Position numbers and translations under genes: made by a program. A stretch of 64,000 bases of DNA from Nemania diffusa. Its lineage: Eukaryota > Ascomycota > Sordariomycetes > Xylariales > Xylariaceae. The notes beneath the pieces are model-generated. The model did not search any database. It was not told the DNA's origin and was given only the letters and a program-made list of their open reading frames with translations. Shown here in pieces: positions 44,406 to 55,630 of the stretch (positions within the stretch are counted from its first letter, which is position 1; every line of letters begins with the position of its first letter). The stretch covers positions 2,108,001-2,172,000 of the forward strand of contig JBBPUQ010000006.1 in assembly GCA_038501195.1 (NCBI GenBank), given 5' to 3'.

Positions 44406-45218
44406 TCACTTCTTGCATACAATCTGGCCATCTATCATGCAGTAGAACCCGTCATCAGCTTTCGCCCACTCTCTCCACGCATTCGGCATGCCTGCTGCCA
44501 TCTCCTCACTGACAAACCCAAATTCTACAGCCTTTTTCAAGTCAGACGAAGCCTCCAGCCGCGCGGCCATGTTCTCGCCCCACCATTTTCGATCGTCTTC
44601 ATTCGCATAAGTGACCGCAGTAGCAGAAGCCGAAATATTCTCCTGGCCGAATCCCGCTCTCCGGGCAAACTCTCTTCCCCGACCTCCCGCCATAATCTTG
44701 CCAGCATGGCTTGCAAGCCTTACGACTAATCCGTGGTACTCGATTATGCCTTGCGTGGGTGGATATACAGCGATGGTACTCCACTCTACTTCTCGCGCGC
44801 AAACGAATCCGCCAGGCTTGCACACTCGTCGCATCTCCCTCAACCCTTTAACAGGGCCCGGGTCGCCCTCCCCACCGGGCAAGTGACCGAGGACTTGGTG
44901 CGCATGGACAACGTCGAAGGAATCGTCATCAAAGGGCAGCTTGAGCACGTCTCCCACCAAAAACGATGTGTTGGTTATGCCGCGCTGCTTACACGACTCG
45001 CGCGCGGTCTCGATGGCGCTGCTGCTGGCGTCGAGCCCTACCACATCCCCGTCTGGTACATGAGCCGCAAGACCTAGCGTGATGGTGCCTGGTCCGCAAC
45101 CCACATCTAGAATACGCATACCGGGTTTGAGAAGAGGCAGCATGTATGCCGAGTTCACCGACGCTGTTCGGCGAGAATAAGAGGCGATCATAGCCGTGTT
45201 GTATGTTCGCATGTCCAT
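44406..45218 (-). CDS. Class I SAM-dependent methyltransferase (UbiE-like)
   Basis: A single exon of 270 residues. Motif I is MRILDVGCGPGTITLGLAAH near residue 35, followed by the acidic residue of motif II in VVGLDASSSAIETA. Then come the motif around VGDVLKLPFDDDSFDVVHAH and the post-motif REMRRVCKPGGFV. This is the Methyltransf_11/25 layout of UbiE/COQ5-like small-molecule methyltransferases. The remaining C-terminal part is helical, ending CMIDGQIVCKK. The acceptor substrate cannot be told, and nothing nearby suggests a pathway; it is not part of the decayed cluster. A menaquinone/ubiquinone role is unlikely because no targeting sequence is seen. Confidence 0.9.
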   Translation of the reverse strand: MDMRTYNTAMIASYSRRTASVNSAYMLPLLKPGMRILDVGCGPGTITLGLAAHVPDGDVVGLDASSSAIETARESCKQRGITNTSFLVGDVLKLPFDDDSFDVVHAHQVLGHLPGGEGDPGPVKGLREMRRVCKPGGFVCAREVEWSTIAVYPPTQGIIEYHGLVVRLASHAGKIMAGGRGREFARRAGFGQENISASATAVTYANEDDRKWWGENMAARLEASSDLKKAVEFGFVSEEMAAGMPNAWREWAKADDGFYCMIDGQIVCKK

Positions 45219-46861
45219 GGTGTGCTAATTTTCTCGGTTTAGGTCAAATAAGAATGAAGATATCAATGATGGTAAGAAGGCCCAATAATAGATAATATGC
45301 GCTAGATGGCTCCGAAGAAGTGGCTTGAGGGGAATGTCCTGACTACCCTTATATATGTATAGAATTATCTAGGCTGTTTGTATTTTGGGTCTGACGTCAT
45401 TTCGGAGCTGAGACGCATGTTCCTAATTAGAGAGAACGCCTATAGCACTGCACTTGCAGCCACACAGCAAGAGGTATCTTAAAAATTGCAACAGCAAATG
45501 TACCTAAAGTAATACCCCTTTAGATAGGCGAAGACTCTTTCAACAATTAATTACAGTACTCCCACCTTTCAAGTCTATGGCGACCTATTATACAATAAAT
45601 CGAAAGGATATCTAACATTTCTGAATATAAAATCACGATCCGATCGTAGTGTCTTATCGCGTGTCGATATATGACGGGAATTACTGTTCTTATTCGGACA
45701 GTAATGAAGTGAGCAATAGTACCGGAGTTGAGACCGGAGTTGAGCTCTGACATCTTCTCCAACACGTCGGAGTTGAGATTTATTCTCAGGTTGTTGGCAT
45801 GTGGTGTGGTTATGCCAGTATTATTCGGCTGTTGGACATCCGGTGCGCATTCGGTTTGTTCACACAGGTAATAATATATGATCTTGTGCATCAAACTTCC
45901 TAAGACCTGCGCTGAGAAATTCCAATATCTATATCAATGCTTTCTTTCCTTTTGCGTACAGCTGAACAACTTTATGACACGTCAATACTGATAATTCATC
46001 TCGGTATCTTCTAGATAAGGTTCTAATCTAAAGATTAACACTAGCTCAAGCTATCTAGGAGTCGTATAGACTTTTGGCTAATACATCACTTGGTTGATGT
46101 CTAGGCACTTTGGAATTCAACAAATGACTTCTGTATCATTTCCAGGGTAGCTTGGCCCAAATGGGAGTGGCTTACGTTAGATTTTGCCCCGCAATTTCAC
46201 ATGCTTAAGAGCCCAAGCTCTTTTAAGACTTCTAGAAATGAAGTGACTGTATCAGCATACAGAAATGGATTTATTAATTTGTTCTCTGTGCTATTCTGAT
46301 CTAACTATCACCAGAGTTTAGCCTTGAATTTATTTCATTAAGAATAAAATAGAGCATCATGGTAAATACTCGCCTAATCTTCTCTGAGATTATCTGTATT
46401 CGCTTCGATATTGCAAGTACTAGCTAGCCAACCCGCACATATATACCTATAGTACGGGGGTCACATTCTACTCACAACACAACCAAAATCAGCCTAGCAA
46501 GGTAGAGAAGAGTCTCTTATTTTGATTTCACATAGTTTGATTGGCTATATTTAGCATGGTATAATTATAATGCGTACCGCATGTGTGTCAACTGGTAGAT
46601 TTGATGATGTAGGAGAGCTGAGAGCTCTAGCAAGGCCCTTCATAGGTACACACGCTTCCTCGTACCTTCCTACCGATACAAACAAAAATAGCTGTATCTT
46701 TTTGGTTAGCTCTGTCAAAAAAGGGTGCCACTCCTTCTCCTTAACTTTGTTTATTGCATCGCGAACATACTCTTCAATTCTCTCCGCTCAAGCCCTCAGC
46801 ACATCTCTCTCCCACGACCAACTAGACACTCGCTCCCCGACTTAGATCTCGATTGCCCGTG
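45219..46861. other. Long AT-rich intergenic region
   Basis: No recognised gene. A 115-codon minus-strand frame (45894-45547) contains a small internal duplication (LNSGLNSG, from a GGAGTTGAGACC-like direct repeat) but no known domain, and I do not call it a gene. The right end should carry the promoter of the small secreted protein. Confidence 0.4.
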
Positions 46862-47603
46862 ATGCGTTTTCCCTTCCGAGTCGTTCCCTTCCTATTCTGC
46901 CTCGCGCTCATCTTAGGCATCGAAGTCGCAAATGCATGGCAAGCGGAATTCTTCTCCGAGGAACTTGGATGCGGCGATGCTGATGCGATCGCCAAGTCAA
47001 CATCTCTTCAGTATATCGGGCCCGACTTAGATGCCACCGTGATCCCTCAGCTGATGCCATGCCTTGACCTTGGCGCCTTTATTGAGGACCCGTTGGTCAA
47101 TTGCACAGCACACATGACGCTTTCGGAGGCAGGACCAACTGGCGATGGCGATGTAAGTATTACATACATTAATGCTCGTCCGTTTGTTTCTGCTATTAGT
47201 CTAACAATGTATTAATAAATTTGCGGCTCAACAGTGCGATGGTTACAGCAGCTTCGTTGGAAAGTCCGTTACCGTTTCAAATATGCTCTTCTGTCTCGGG
47301 GTAAGTCACTTCTCTGTATTTGCTGCACCTTTCCAGCCTGTCCGAGGCGAACTAATACTCGCTTTTCCCACTCTCCCCTTTTTTTCTTCCCGCTAAGATT
47401 CTCGTTTCTCATTTCTTTGATTTTGGTTCCGAATCCTCTTTTGATATTTGGGAGTTAACTAGCAAATTCTAATTACATCTCTCTAGTGGGAGCAACCAGG
47501 CTGCCAGGGCGATGCCTATTACACTTGGACCATGGATATCGAGACGCAAGATGATGGATGCCACCCAGGTCTCCGCGTCCGCAGCTTCAAATGTCTCCAG
47601 TGA
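46862..47603 (+). CDS. Small secreted cysteine-containing protein
   Basis: Three exons, 46862-47152, 47235-47300 and 47487-47603, all in phase 0, give 157 residues. The start MRFPFRVVPFLFCLALILG is a signal peptide ending near VANA. Mature cysteines lie in LGCGDAD, LMPCLDL, LVNCTAH, CDGYSS, FCLG, PGCQGDA, DGCHPG and FKCLQ, eight in total, consistent with four disulphides. There is no transmembrane segment and no GPI tail. Size, secretion and cysteine content match fungal effector-like small secreted proteins, but I do not recognise the family, and no role should be assumed. Each exon boundary has a GTAAGT donor and a CAG or TAG acceptor. Confidence 0.78.
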
Positions 47604-47928
47604 GGCCGATACGAAAGGCATTATGACAAGCTTGGACGAATCGATAAAGCTACCAAGTAGATGAGGGAATAGGGTCTGTATAAAGAGAAAGGATCGCAGA
47701 AATGGATTACGAAAGATCTGCTTAGACCTGCAATAATTCCATATGGCACCCTATAGGTAGTTTAAAAAACCTGCAATTTCACGGAGATACAACTTCTTGA
47801 GGCGACTCGCAACGAATCATAGAATTTAAGGTCAATTGTAACCAATCTCAAATTGTATGTGAAAGATATGGCAGATCTCCAAATGAGAATATTCGGCTTT
47901 AGCGCACGAGAAGCAGCTAGGAACTATA
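47604..47928. other. Convergent intergenic region between the small secreted protein and SDR genes
   Basis: Contains the 3' ends of two convergent genes. A plus-strand frame (47853-48107) overlaps the 3' end of the SDR and is a shadow. Nothing else recognised. Confidence 0.4.
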
Positions 47929-48831
47929 CTACCAAGGGAACGATTCCATGCCGTATTCTATGTACTTGCCCGCATCCCCATCCCTCTTCCCTTGCACCAT
48001 CTCGACGATCGGCGCGGCCCCGACGCTCGTCGGCTTCACCCGCGGACCACGATTTTCCGAAGTCAGGTTCGACGCCGTGCGACCCGGCCCGTACAGGAAA
48101 ACCTTGAAACCGTCTGCCTCGAACACCCTGTGCTGGCAGGCGAAGACCATGTTCATGGCCGCCTTGCTGACGCGGTAGGGAGTGTGCTGGAACTGGTTGC
48201 CCAAGCCGTCGGGGCTCACCCGGTTGCCTATGGACCCGGCACCGCTTGTGACGTCGACGATGCGCGGCGTCCCGACTGCTTTCCTCAGCAGGGGAGCGAA
48301 GTAGTCGCCCATTATCTGGGGGCCTACCGCGTTTACCTTGAGGCACTCGAGCATCTGCTCGCCGATGGTGCCTTGGGCGCCAGCAATCGCTGCGTTGTTA
48401 ACCAGCGCATCCAGCCTCGAGGTTTTTCAGTTAGTTTAAAAGAGCTAGTCACGGTTCTATCGTTTGCTTGAGGCAAGAGGAGGGGGGGGGGGATGAAATA
48501 CCTTCCGTGGTTGGCCTCGACTAGCTTCGCTGCCGCGGCCACCGAGCTCTCGTCTGCGACGTCGAGGTGCAGTAGTTCTACCGTGCCGGGTAAGCCACGA
48601 GACTGGAGGTCCCTGAGAGCGAATTCGCCCTTCTCCTTTGATCGCGCCCCGAGTAGTACGTGAAACGAGCCGTCGGCTAAGAGTTGGTTGGCCACTTCGA
48701 ACCCTATGCCGCTGTTGGCTGTAGTCGGAGTGGGATTAGCAAGAAACTCGAAGCGACGACCTATTATCTATTGAGTGGGATGAAAAGGGCGTACCGCCGG
48801 TGATGAGAATTATGGATTTACGATCCGCCAT
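47929..48831 (-). CDS. Short-chain dehydrogenase/reductase
   Basis: Three exons, 48831-48795, 48718-48502 and 48415-47929, give 246 residues. The first intron splits the cofactor loop, and joining restores ILITGANSGIGFEVANQLL (TGxxxGIG). The second intron contains a G/C homopolymer. The remainder has LHLDVADESSV, NNAAIAGAQ and the catalytic serine in VDVTSGAGSI. YRVSKAA is the YxxxK pair. LYGPGRTASNLTS follows, the usual PG block after the active site. All catalytic residues of a classical SDR are present. A role in NAD(P)H-dependent oxidoreduction of a small alcohol or ketone is expected; the substrate is unknown. It is convergent with the small secreted protein gene. Confidence 0.87.
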
Positions 48832-49750
48832 GATATCAGGTTCCGAGAGAGCGTTTCTGTGACTGCTGTCAGTTTCTCTTGATGAGAAAAAATGTCAAGA
48901 TCAGTCCATCAACGGGAGCAACCAGAGTTTATATATCTAATATTCTCGAGGTGGCATATACCCGAATAGCAGTAAAGATTCAGTGCTCTACGGCAGTTAT
49001 TCAGGTATTTAGCCCACAAGGGCAATGCCTACATACTATCATACGTCGATTTCTAGATATAGTTAGATGTGATAAGGCATCAGCGCGGTATACCCTTGTC
49101 CAAGATATGCCACTCCAAAAAGGCCTGGCTGGTCTGATACTATACAATCGTACTGCAATTGGCCTATTTAGTGTTGCTAAACGTATTCTAGCCTGTCGCC
49201 ATTCTCAGCTCTTCTTGACCCACATTCTTGCGAACACGCGTATTGATGATGTCTCGTGGAGTTAGGAGTGCTGGCCATCCGTCTAGTGACCCCGGATTTA
49301 ATGGAGTTTAGTCTAAGTTCCAACACTCAGGTATTAACACCATACTATCATAAATGCACCTACTCTGTACCTCGTCATGTGCCAATAGCTAAGCGATGTC
49401 TTTCTGCACTGATCTGGAGAAGATACCCTAGCTATTTTTAATTATCCCACACCATCTCCTCATCCACTAACGGGTGCCAACATAATGATCTTTCAACCCC
49501 TGAGTCGATCGGAGTGTAGGTGGCATGCTCGAGCTATGAGCACTTCTCCCAACATCATTAGATATTATTAGGCACGTTCCTAGGCTCATAGGCGTTCTTG
49601 TATATGGGGCAGATTGCGTTGAATACGGCTCATATTATAAAACTAATAAAGGCACTTATGGTAACCTTGGATTCAGCTCAACAAGAACCTGCTCCCGCAC
49701 ATATACGCATCCGATATACCTATCGACCAAACTCCTATGCCCAAATATAC
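48832..49750. other. Intergenic, possible decayed sequence
   Basis: Two plus-strand frames (48879-49265 and 49256-49441) follow one another in different frames with similar, low-complexity-free composition. Neither matches a family I know, so a decayed gene or repeat is possible but not supported. Confidence 0.35.
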
Positions 49751-52563
49751 CTAGCTTAATCCCCGCTTGGAACGTTTAAACCACCCGCTCTTAATGTCAA
49801 TATCATCATCATTTTCCTGAAATAGCTGTTCTCGAGGATTGAGTGTTCTTCCGTGCGACTTGGACGACCTGTTCATCTGTCTCCCGCGCCGTCTCACGCG
49901 CTTTCGCGGCCGCCCCAGACTGCTGCTGCGTCGCTTGTTCTTTAAAGCTTCGGGACGTGTTAATGGACGTATTTCCCCCTTAGAGCTTGGGCCAGCTAGA
50001 TTTGACAGCACTTGACTATAAAGTGGTTTTATAGGGGCAGGTTGTGGGTGGCTTGGATCCTTATTACTGTCCGTGTGGTATATATTCTGCGAGGGCGGGC
50101 CTGCACGGGCTTCATTGTCCGCTGCTTTGTGGAGCGTATATTGAGTAGGGGAACTAGAATTTGCTTTAGGGAACAAATCATGATGGGTTGGTTGTTGGTT
50201 AGAATTGATCTCCGAGTGTAACCCGTCCCCCAAGTCATTTCGTAAATCATTGTTTCCGCTTGTAGCCTTGGCATCTAATTTATCGGCTCTAGCGCCTTGT
50301 GGAGGAGGGGGCTTTGATGATAGTTGTGAATGGTCCTTATATGCTTGCTTGTTTAGAATTTCCCAGCTTCTAGACTCATCTAACGTTATTAACCCTTGCT
50401 CATACAGCCTATGGTTGAAGGCTGGGCTAAGGAGGACCGGTATCTCTTGTCCCTCTACAGGCGTTTGTGGCGATAAGTCAGACCCTTCGTCACCACTATG
50501 GGGCTCAAAGCGATCAGAGACACTCTTGTGATCGTCGAAGAGTCGATCCTGGCCGCGAACCGTCTCATTCTCCACAGGTAAAGGGGAAGCGGGCTTTCTC
50601 GACAACTGAGGTTCCGTCGCGGGGATGTGCTCGGTAGTTGCGTTTATCCTTCGTCCAAATCTGATACTAGTGCTAGGTTGTAGCGAGAAACTACCTGTCT
50701 GGCTATCGAGTGGTGAAACGAATTCCCCTTGTAGAGAACATGGAGGTGTCGAAGGAACGGGCCACGTTGGGGACTTGGAGGACTGGATACAAGGATACCT
50801 TAAAGCTTCTCGAAAGTCTCTATCAGCCCCTGAACGTTCCCGTTCAAGTAGATCCGTACTTGTTGGTTGTTCGCATTCCATTTGATCGTACGTCTCGTTA
50901 CTCTGCCCTGGACCTCGCTGTTCAGGTGTATTTGATCGACTCTGGCGTTTGAATTTAGATCTCGAGCCTAATAATGAAATTTAGTAGGAGTACGAACGCA
51001 ATTCAGAATATTGTTGAAGTACCGACAGTATAGATTTCCTCTTCTGACACATGAGCCGGCGCGTCACTTTTCTTCGGCGCACCCTCCGGGACTTCAGAAA
51101 CTTCGTTAACTTCCATGTTCTTATTTAACTGACACGGCTCTGCTTTTCTACTAATAGAGGTACAATGCTGTGTGGTTGTTTTTTCGGATGGAGGTTCTTT
51201 CTCGAGTGGTCCTACTTTCGAAATAGTTGGTCGCTGATTCGCAGTGAATGCAGGTTCGAAGCCCGTCATGTTGTGTAGAGAGCTAGTACTTAATGAACCT
51301 CTGTCGGATTGAATGGGCTTGTGGGATGGGGTGTCTTGTGGCAATTCTTCATCGCACTGAATATGAGCATTCTCTAGCTCGGGTTTTTCCGCTGGTAACA
51401 ATTCAATATTTTCGATAATCTCTTTTCCTCTCATAATATCATCTACTTTCGTCGGCGCCGTCGTGGCGCTGCCTCGTGCCTCAATATCTTCCAATTTCGT
51501 CAGTGTATCGACCATGTGTCCCGCATCTATTCCTTCGCCTTCACTCAATGCTGCGTCCCTATGACGTTCTAGAATATTAAAATCAGTGTCTGGTAGCTGC
51601 TAGGATTATGTCCTTTTTGTGATTCTTTCGGTATACTCACCAACGTGATCCTCCCCTTCTTTGCTCACCCTATCTGAGCTACCCTTTTCGAGTCTTGGCT
51701 TGCCCTTTGATCCATTAGACATATTGCTCTTCAAAGCCTCTGCGAATGATTTTGGCAATTTCTTGGTGGATCCTTTCGTTGCCTGTGGAAGGCTATTGGG
51801 CACGTCTTGAGAGGGCAGCTCACCATCTTTTTTTGACTCCGGAGATTTTGCTGGCAAGTCCCCAGACTCTCGATGTTTCGATGGCGTGTCAGCTTTGTTG
51901 CTGCTTTTGGGACTCGGATTATTATCTCCCAGTCCGCTCGAAGCGGAGTCACCATTAGTGGCATCCTTTGGATTGTTGCTCTTTTCTTTACTCTGTTTCT
52001 CCCTTTTCCGTGACGGAGCAGAAGGTATAGGCTGTTTTAGTTGCTCGTCGATACGGCGATTCAATTCCTATAAGACGTATCTCAGTATATGAGCCAATAC
52101 CTCGCACGTTCGTAGTTCTCACTCTTCTTTTCTCATCAAGATCCTGCAATTTTTGCTTGCTTTCTTTAACTAGCTTTCGAGTTTCCTCTTCGAGCTGATC
52201 CATTTGTTGCCCTGTCTCATCTTCAATAGTCTCTGCCGTACTTTTGCGTCTTTGCTGCTGCTGTTTATCTTCCTTTGAATTAGCCTTCTTCAATTCCTCG
52301 TCCTCTCGTTGACGTCGGGCTGCACGTTCTTCGTCCTCCTGTTTCCGCTTCTTTTTGATATCCTCTAGTTCGGTTCGGCGCTTTGTCTCGAGTTCTTTCC
52401 TCTCCCTTTCATACGAAGCTTGTAAATCCTCCAGTAGGCGTTCTCGTTTCTGTTCTAGCTTGTCGAGCTCATCATTTTGTGTTTTTGTGGATAGTCCATG
52501 AACTGTGTCTTTTATCTCCGACAGGGTATCCTGTAGCTGTGGTATGAGAGCTTCGACCTCCAT
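49751..52563 (-). CDS. Large coiled-coil, low-complexity protein of unknown function
   Basis: Four exons, 52563-52123, 52067-51641, 51568-51023 and 50967-49751, join in frame to about 876 residues. All introns have GTGAGA, GTGAGT or GTACTT donors and TAG acceptors. Residues 1-150 are a strongly charged coiled coil (LDKLEQKRERLLEDLQASYE, then RQREDEELKKANSKEDKQQQ). The rest is hydrophilic, Ser/Pro/Lys/Glu-rich and predicted disordered. A basic block (RPRKRVRRRGRQMNRSSKSH) near the C-terminus could be a nuclear localisation signal, and the end is DDDIDIKSGWFKRSKRGLS. I recognise no family or domain. A nuclear or cytoskeletal scaffolding role is a guess only. Composition is AT-richer than the conserved genes of the window. 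Confidence 0.72.
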
Positions 52564-53696
52564 ATTAGGCGAGATAGCCTCTGGGACAAAGTAGTAACTT
52601 CTTAAGTGCCCACAACTCGGATCGAACTTGATATCAAGTACTTATGCAATCGATAGACGATAGGGTAGTGTAGGATAGATGCAGGAAATACAGACGAAAC
52701 ATAGCCCATGCAGAGACTGTCATATTACATTACATTTAAGCCGAGCAATACGGGATAAACCACGGTCTATGACGCCCTTGAACCTCTCACAAGTCCCTCC
52801 CCCGTCCCCTTTGGTACGTAATAGTGAGGGCGTTTGCTCCTAAGGTACCAAAAATTCTTAGGCAAATCGACTACTAAACACTGCATTGCAGGTATGAACC
52901 TCAAGGGTCGTGGAGCTATGCTACTATTGACTCGTCGAATACAGGTAACGTGGACAAAGTTGATTATTAGCGTTCCGAAGAGCCAGGCCTGTCTCTATTA
53001 TTTTACATACGAATCCGACATTTGTCTATACTTAGGGCAGCTGGAATACGACTTAGTGATCCAGCTGATCCACTGATCACGTTTCGCGCATCATCAAATC
53101 TGCTTCTCAACAAAATTTAAGTTTCATCTGGCAGCCCATTCAGAAGTGTTGCATCACTATTACGTGAGAGTGTTGCAATTCGGGTTGGTGTTGTCGTATG
53201 TTGAGATGTCCTATCTCAGAGCGCCAGCGACGAGCTCATCTAATCAACATTTAGTGATGCAATGCCTAAGCTAGAGAATATCAACAATACGTATGTCTAC
53301 ACCCTATATTTGCGACATGGTTTGGCACAAACTTAAGCGAGTCATGCATCGATAATCGGAACGATGTCATCAAATGTGCATCCAAGTCTAAGCCTAATGG
53401 AACCAAGACAGGCCAAAATCTCCCTTGCTATCAGAAAATGTTCCTTTTAGTCTGCAGCCTCGATCAATTAACGCATATGAAGTACCTATAACACCATAAC
53501 AAATTGATTTTGAGCATCTAGACCTCTAGATAGGGCCAAATATTCCATATCCATGATTTTCCCCAACACCCCCTAATCCAAGAAAAGGTATAATACATAT
53601 TAGCGTCACAGCGTGGTAACTACCTATACACTACCTAGGTAGACAACGGCACGACATACTCTAGCTGTCTAACTATCTAACCTTCGATACATAGCT
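52564..53696. other. Intergenic, no gene recognised
   Basis: Contains the promoter of the coiled-coil gene and the 3' UTR of the DUF7726-like gene. The plus-strand frame at 52834-53076 has no features. AGGTAG-type motifs occur near 53615-53645. Confidence 0.4.
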
Positions 53697-54974
53697 CTAA
53701 TACGTCCTCGTAAGACCCCACTGATCCACGTACGGCGTCGTACCAGCAAGACATGTATACCTATAAGCGAGGGGCACAATTAGTGACGGATAGGTATCTT
53801 CAAGGACGCGTCGAATCACTCACCCCGTGCGATGATCGTGCTCGCGGTCGAAGCCGCCCTCGCCAGCCCACAAGTCCTCCATCGTCTCGCGGTGCACGCT
53901 CTTGGGCTTGTTCTGGGCGAGGCGCCGCTTCTCGAAGTACACGTAGGCGGCGTAGAAGACGGAGCTCTTAGCACCCGTGCGCGCCCCCCTCATGGCGCGG
54001 AAGTCAGCTAGCTGCTTCGACTGGATGCTCTTGCACTTGGGCGCATGCAGCTGCGCGTAGATGTCCCGGCAGAACTGTGCCTGTGTCAGCCCGGGCGTCT
54101 TGAGGTGCGCGTTGATCTTGCGCCGGACCTCGTCGCAGGTGTCGTAGACCGGGACGCTGTCCGTCTCCTCGCCCGGCAGGTGGATGCCGCTGATGTCGGG
54201 TGACGAGGCGGCCGCCGCCGCTGCGGTCGTCGACGACTTCGCCGTCGTGGCGGTGGCGGAGCCTGGTTTTCCACCGTCGGTGCTAGATCCGGCTGCGGCG
54301 TCTGCTTCGAGCTTCTGCCGCTTCTTGACGTCGGGCATCTTCAGCTGGGCGACCTCGCGCTGCCGAAACCACGCCCACGCGTTGTAGTAGCTGTTATTGC
54401 CGGAGCCGCCCATTTGGCCGGGCGCCCGCAGGAATGCGTTTAACGAATTAGGGCTAACCCCGATGGCTTTGGTGAACTCGGTCTTGTTCATGATGCTCGA
54501 GTCGAGCAGCTTGTTGATCCGCCCGCGCACCGCCTTGCAACTCGGTGGAGACTCATCCTCGAAGTCGTCAGTGCTGATAATGTGGTCTAGATTCTGCTTA
54601 TAAGCAGCTATGTCCTCCTCCAGCGTAGTCTCTGCTTTACGCTTCTTTCCAGCGGAACTGGTAGCGACCGTCTTCGGAGCATTGGGAACAGGAAGGTTAG
54701 GTGCTGCTGTTGCTGCTGCGGGCCGGCCGGGAGGAGCGACGGTATTAGCCGCGGTCATGGCCATGAACTCGGCGAAGTTGGGCATAGAAGTGCCATTTGC
54801 GGGCTTCTTCCCGACAGGGCGGGTTGGCGAGAGGTTGGCGCGGCCACTGGCATCGCTAAGGGCAATGCGAGGCTACTCAACATTTTAGTATGCCGGATCC
54901 ATAAATAAGTACCTCAACTAGTTACCGGTAGGCTGGATGGAAATGTCTCTTACTAGTTGATTACCAACCGACAT
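53697..54974 (-). CDS. DUF7726-type fungal protein with duplicated HTH-like domain
   Basis: Three exons, 54974-54954, 54872-53824 and 53760-53697, give about 377 residues (MSVGNQL, then PRIALSDASGRANLSPTRPV...). The donors GTAAGA and GTGAGT and the acceptors AGTAG and TATAG keep the frame, and the last exon adds a tail containing TPYVDQWGL. Two similar domains lie at about 95-170 and 250-325. In each a cysteine (PSCKAVRGRINKLL / DTCDEVRRKINAHL) is followed by TEFTKAIGVSPNSLNAFLRA or TQAQFCRDIYAQ, then a Tyr-rich helix (SYYNAWAWFRQRE / VFYAAYVYFEKRR). This duplicated HTH-like architecture is the fungal DUF7726 pattern as I recall it. A GKKRK segment near 85 could be a nuclear signal. The function is not known. 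The flanking exons are short, so simple gene callers may miss them. Confidence 0.8.
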
Positions 54975-55630
54975 CGTGATGGAGTCTATAGTCTATATCC
55001 ACTCACAAACACCTACACGCGCAAGTTCGATACTGGTATTTATAGGTAAAATCGATATCCTGCGCCGTATTTCTTCTTGTTAACTCTAACAGAAAAGAAG
55101 GAGAGACGCGACTTGACGCGTACTAGTCAGTTCATTTGCTAAATGAGATTTTAGTCCCATGACCCCTGAAGTGTGCTGAAACTTAGCTCTATCGCCACGA
55201 CCGACTAATAACGAGCACGAGCCTTTCTAGACCCCGTGCTGAGAAACTTCATTATGTTTATGCGTGGACTGAAGATGGAAATGATTGTCATTGCGGTATC
55301 TATGAAGATGCCGCGAACATTGAGCATTTTATGAGCCCGAATCTATCCGACCCAAATCATGATATATGAATTCTTCTAGTTATATCAGCTATAACCTCTC
55401 AACTGTTCATGTACTAACCCAAGTATACCTACTCAGTTCGTAGCGGAAGACAGTATATGCCAGATATACACCTACGTAAGTATTTAGCCCGGTCACTTTC
55501 CTAAGCTGGTTAAACATCAATTTTGTTTGTTCAAGATGTAGATCATGTCAACTATACTTAGCTATTCTTGTACAGTACTCGCGCACACAATACTTTTATA
55601 TATCCAAAAGCGCCCAACTTTACTTCTAGT
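54975..55630. other. Intergenic, no gene recognised
   Basis: AT-rich spacer between the DUF7726 gene start and the 3' end of the MFS gene. It contains the 3' UTR of the MFS gene and the promoter of the DUF7726 gene; nothing else recognised. Confidence 0.4.

Noticed and set aside
45547..45894. 115-codon minus-strand frame with a small internal repeat
   Set aside because: AT-rich, no domain, no splice support; the repeat is a simple short duplication.
48879..49441. Two successive plus-strand frames considered as a broken transposon gene
   Set aside because: No reverse transcriptase, integrase or transposase motif and no terminal repeats were found.
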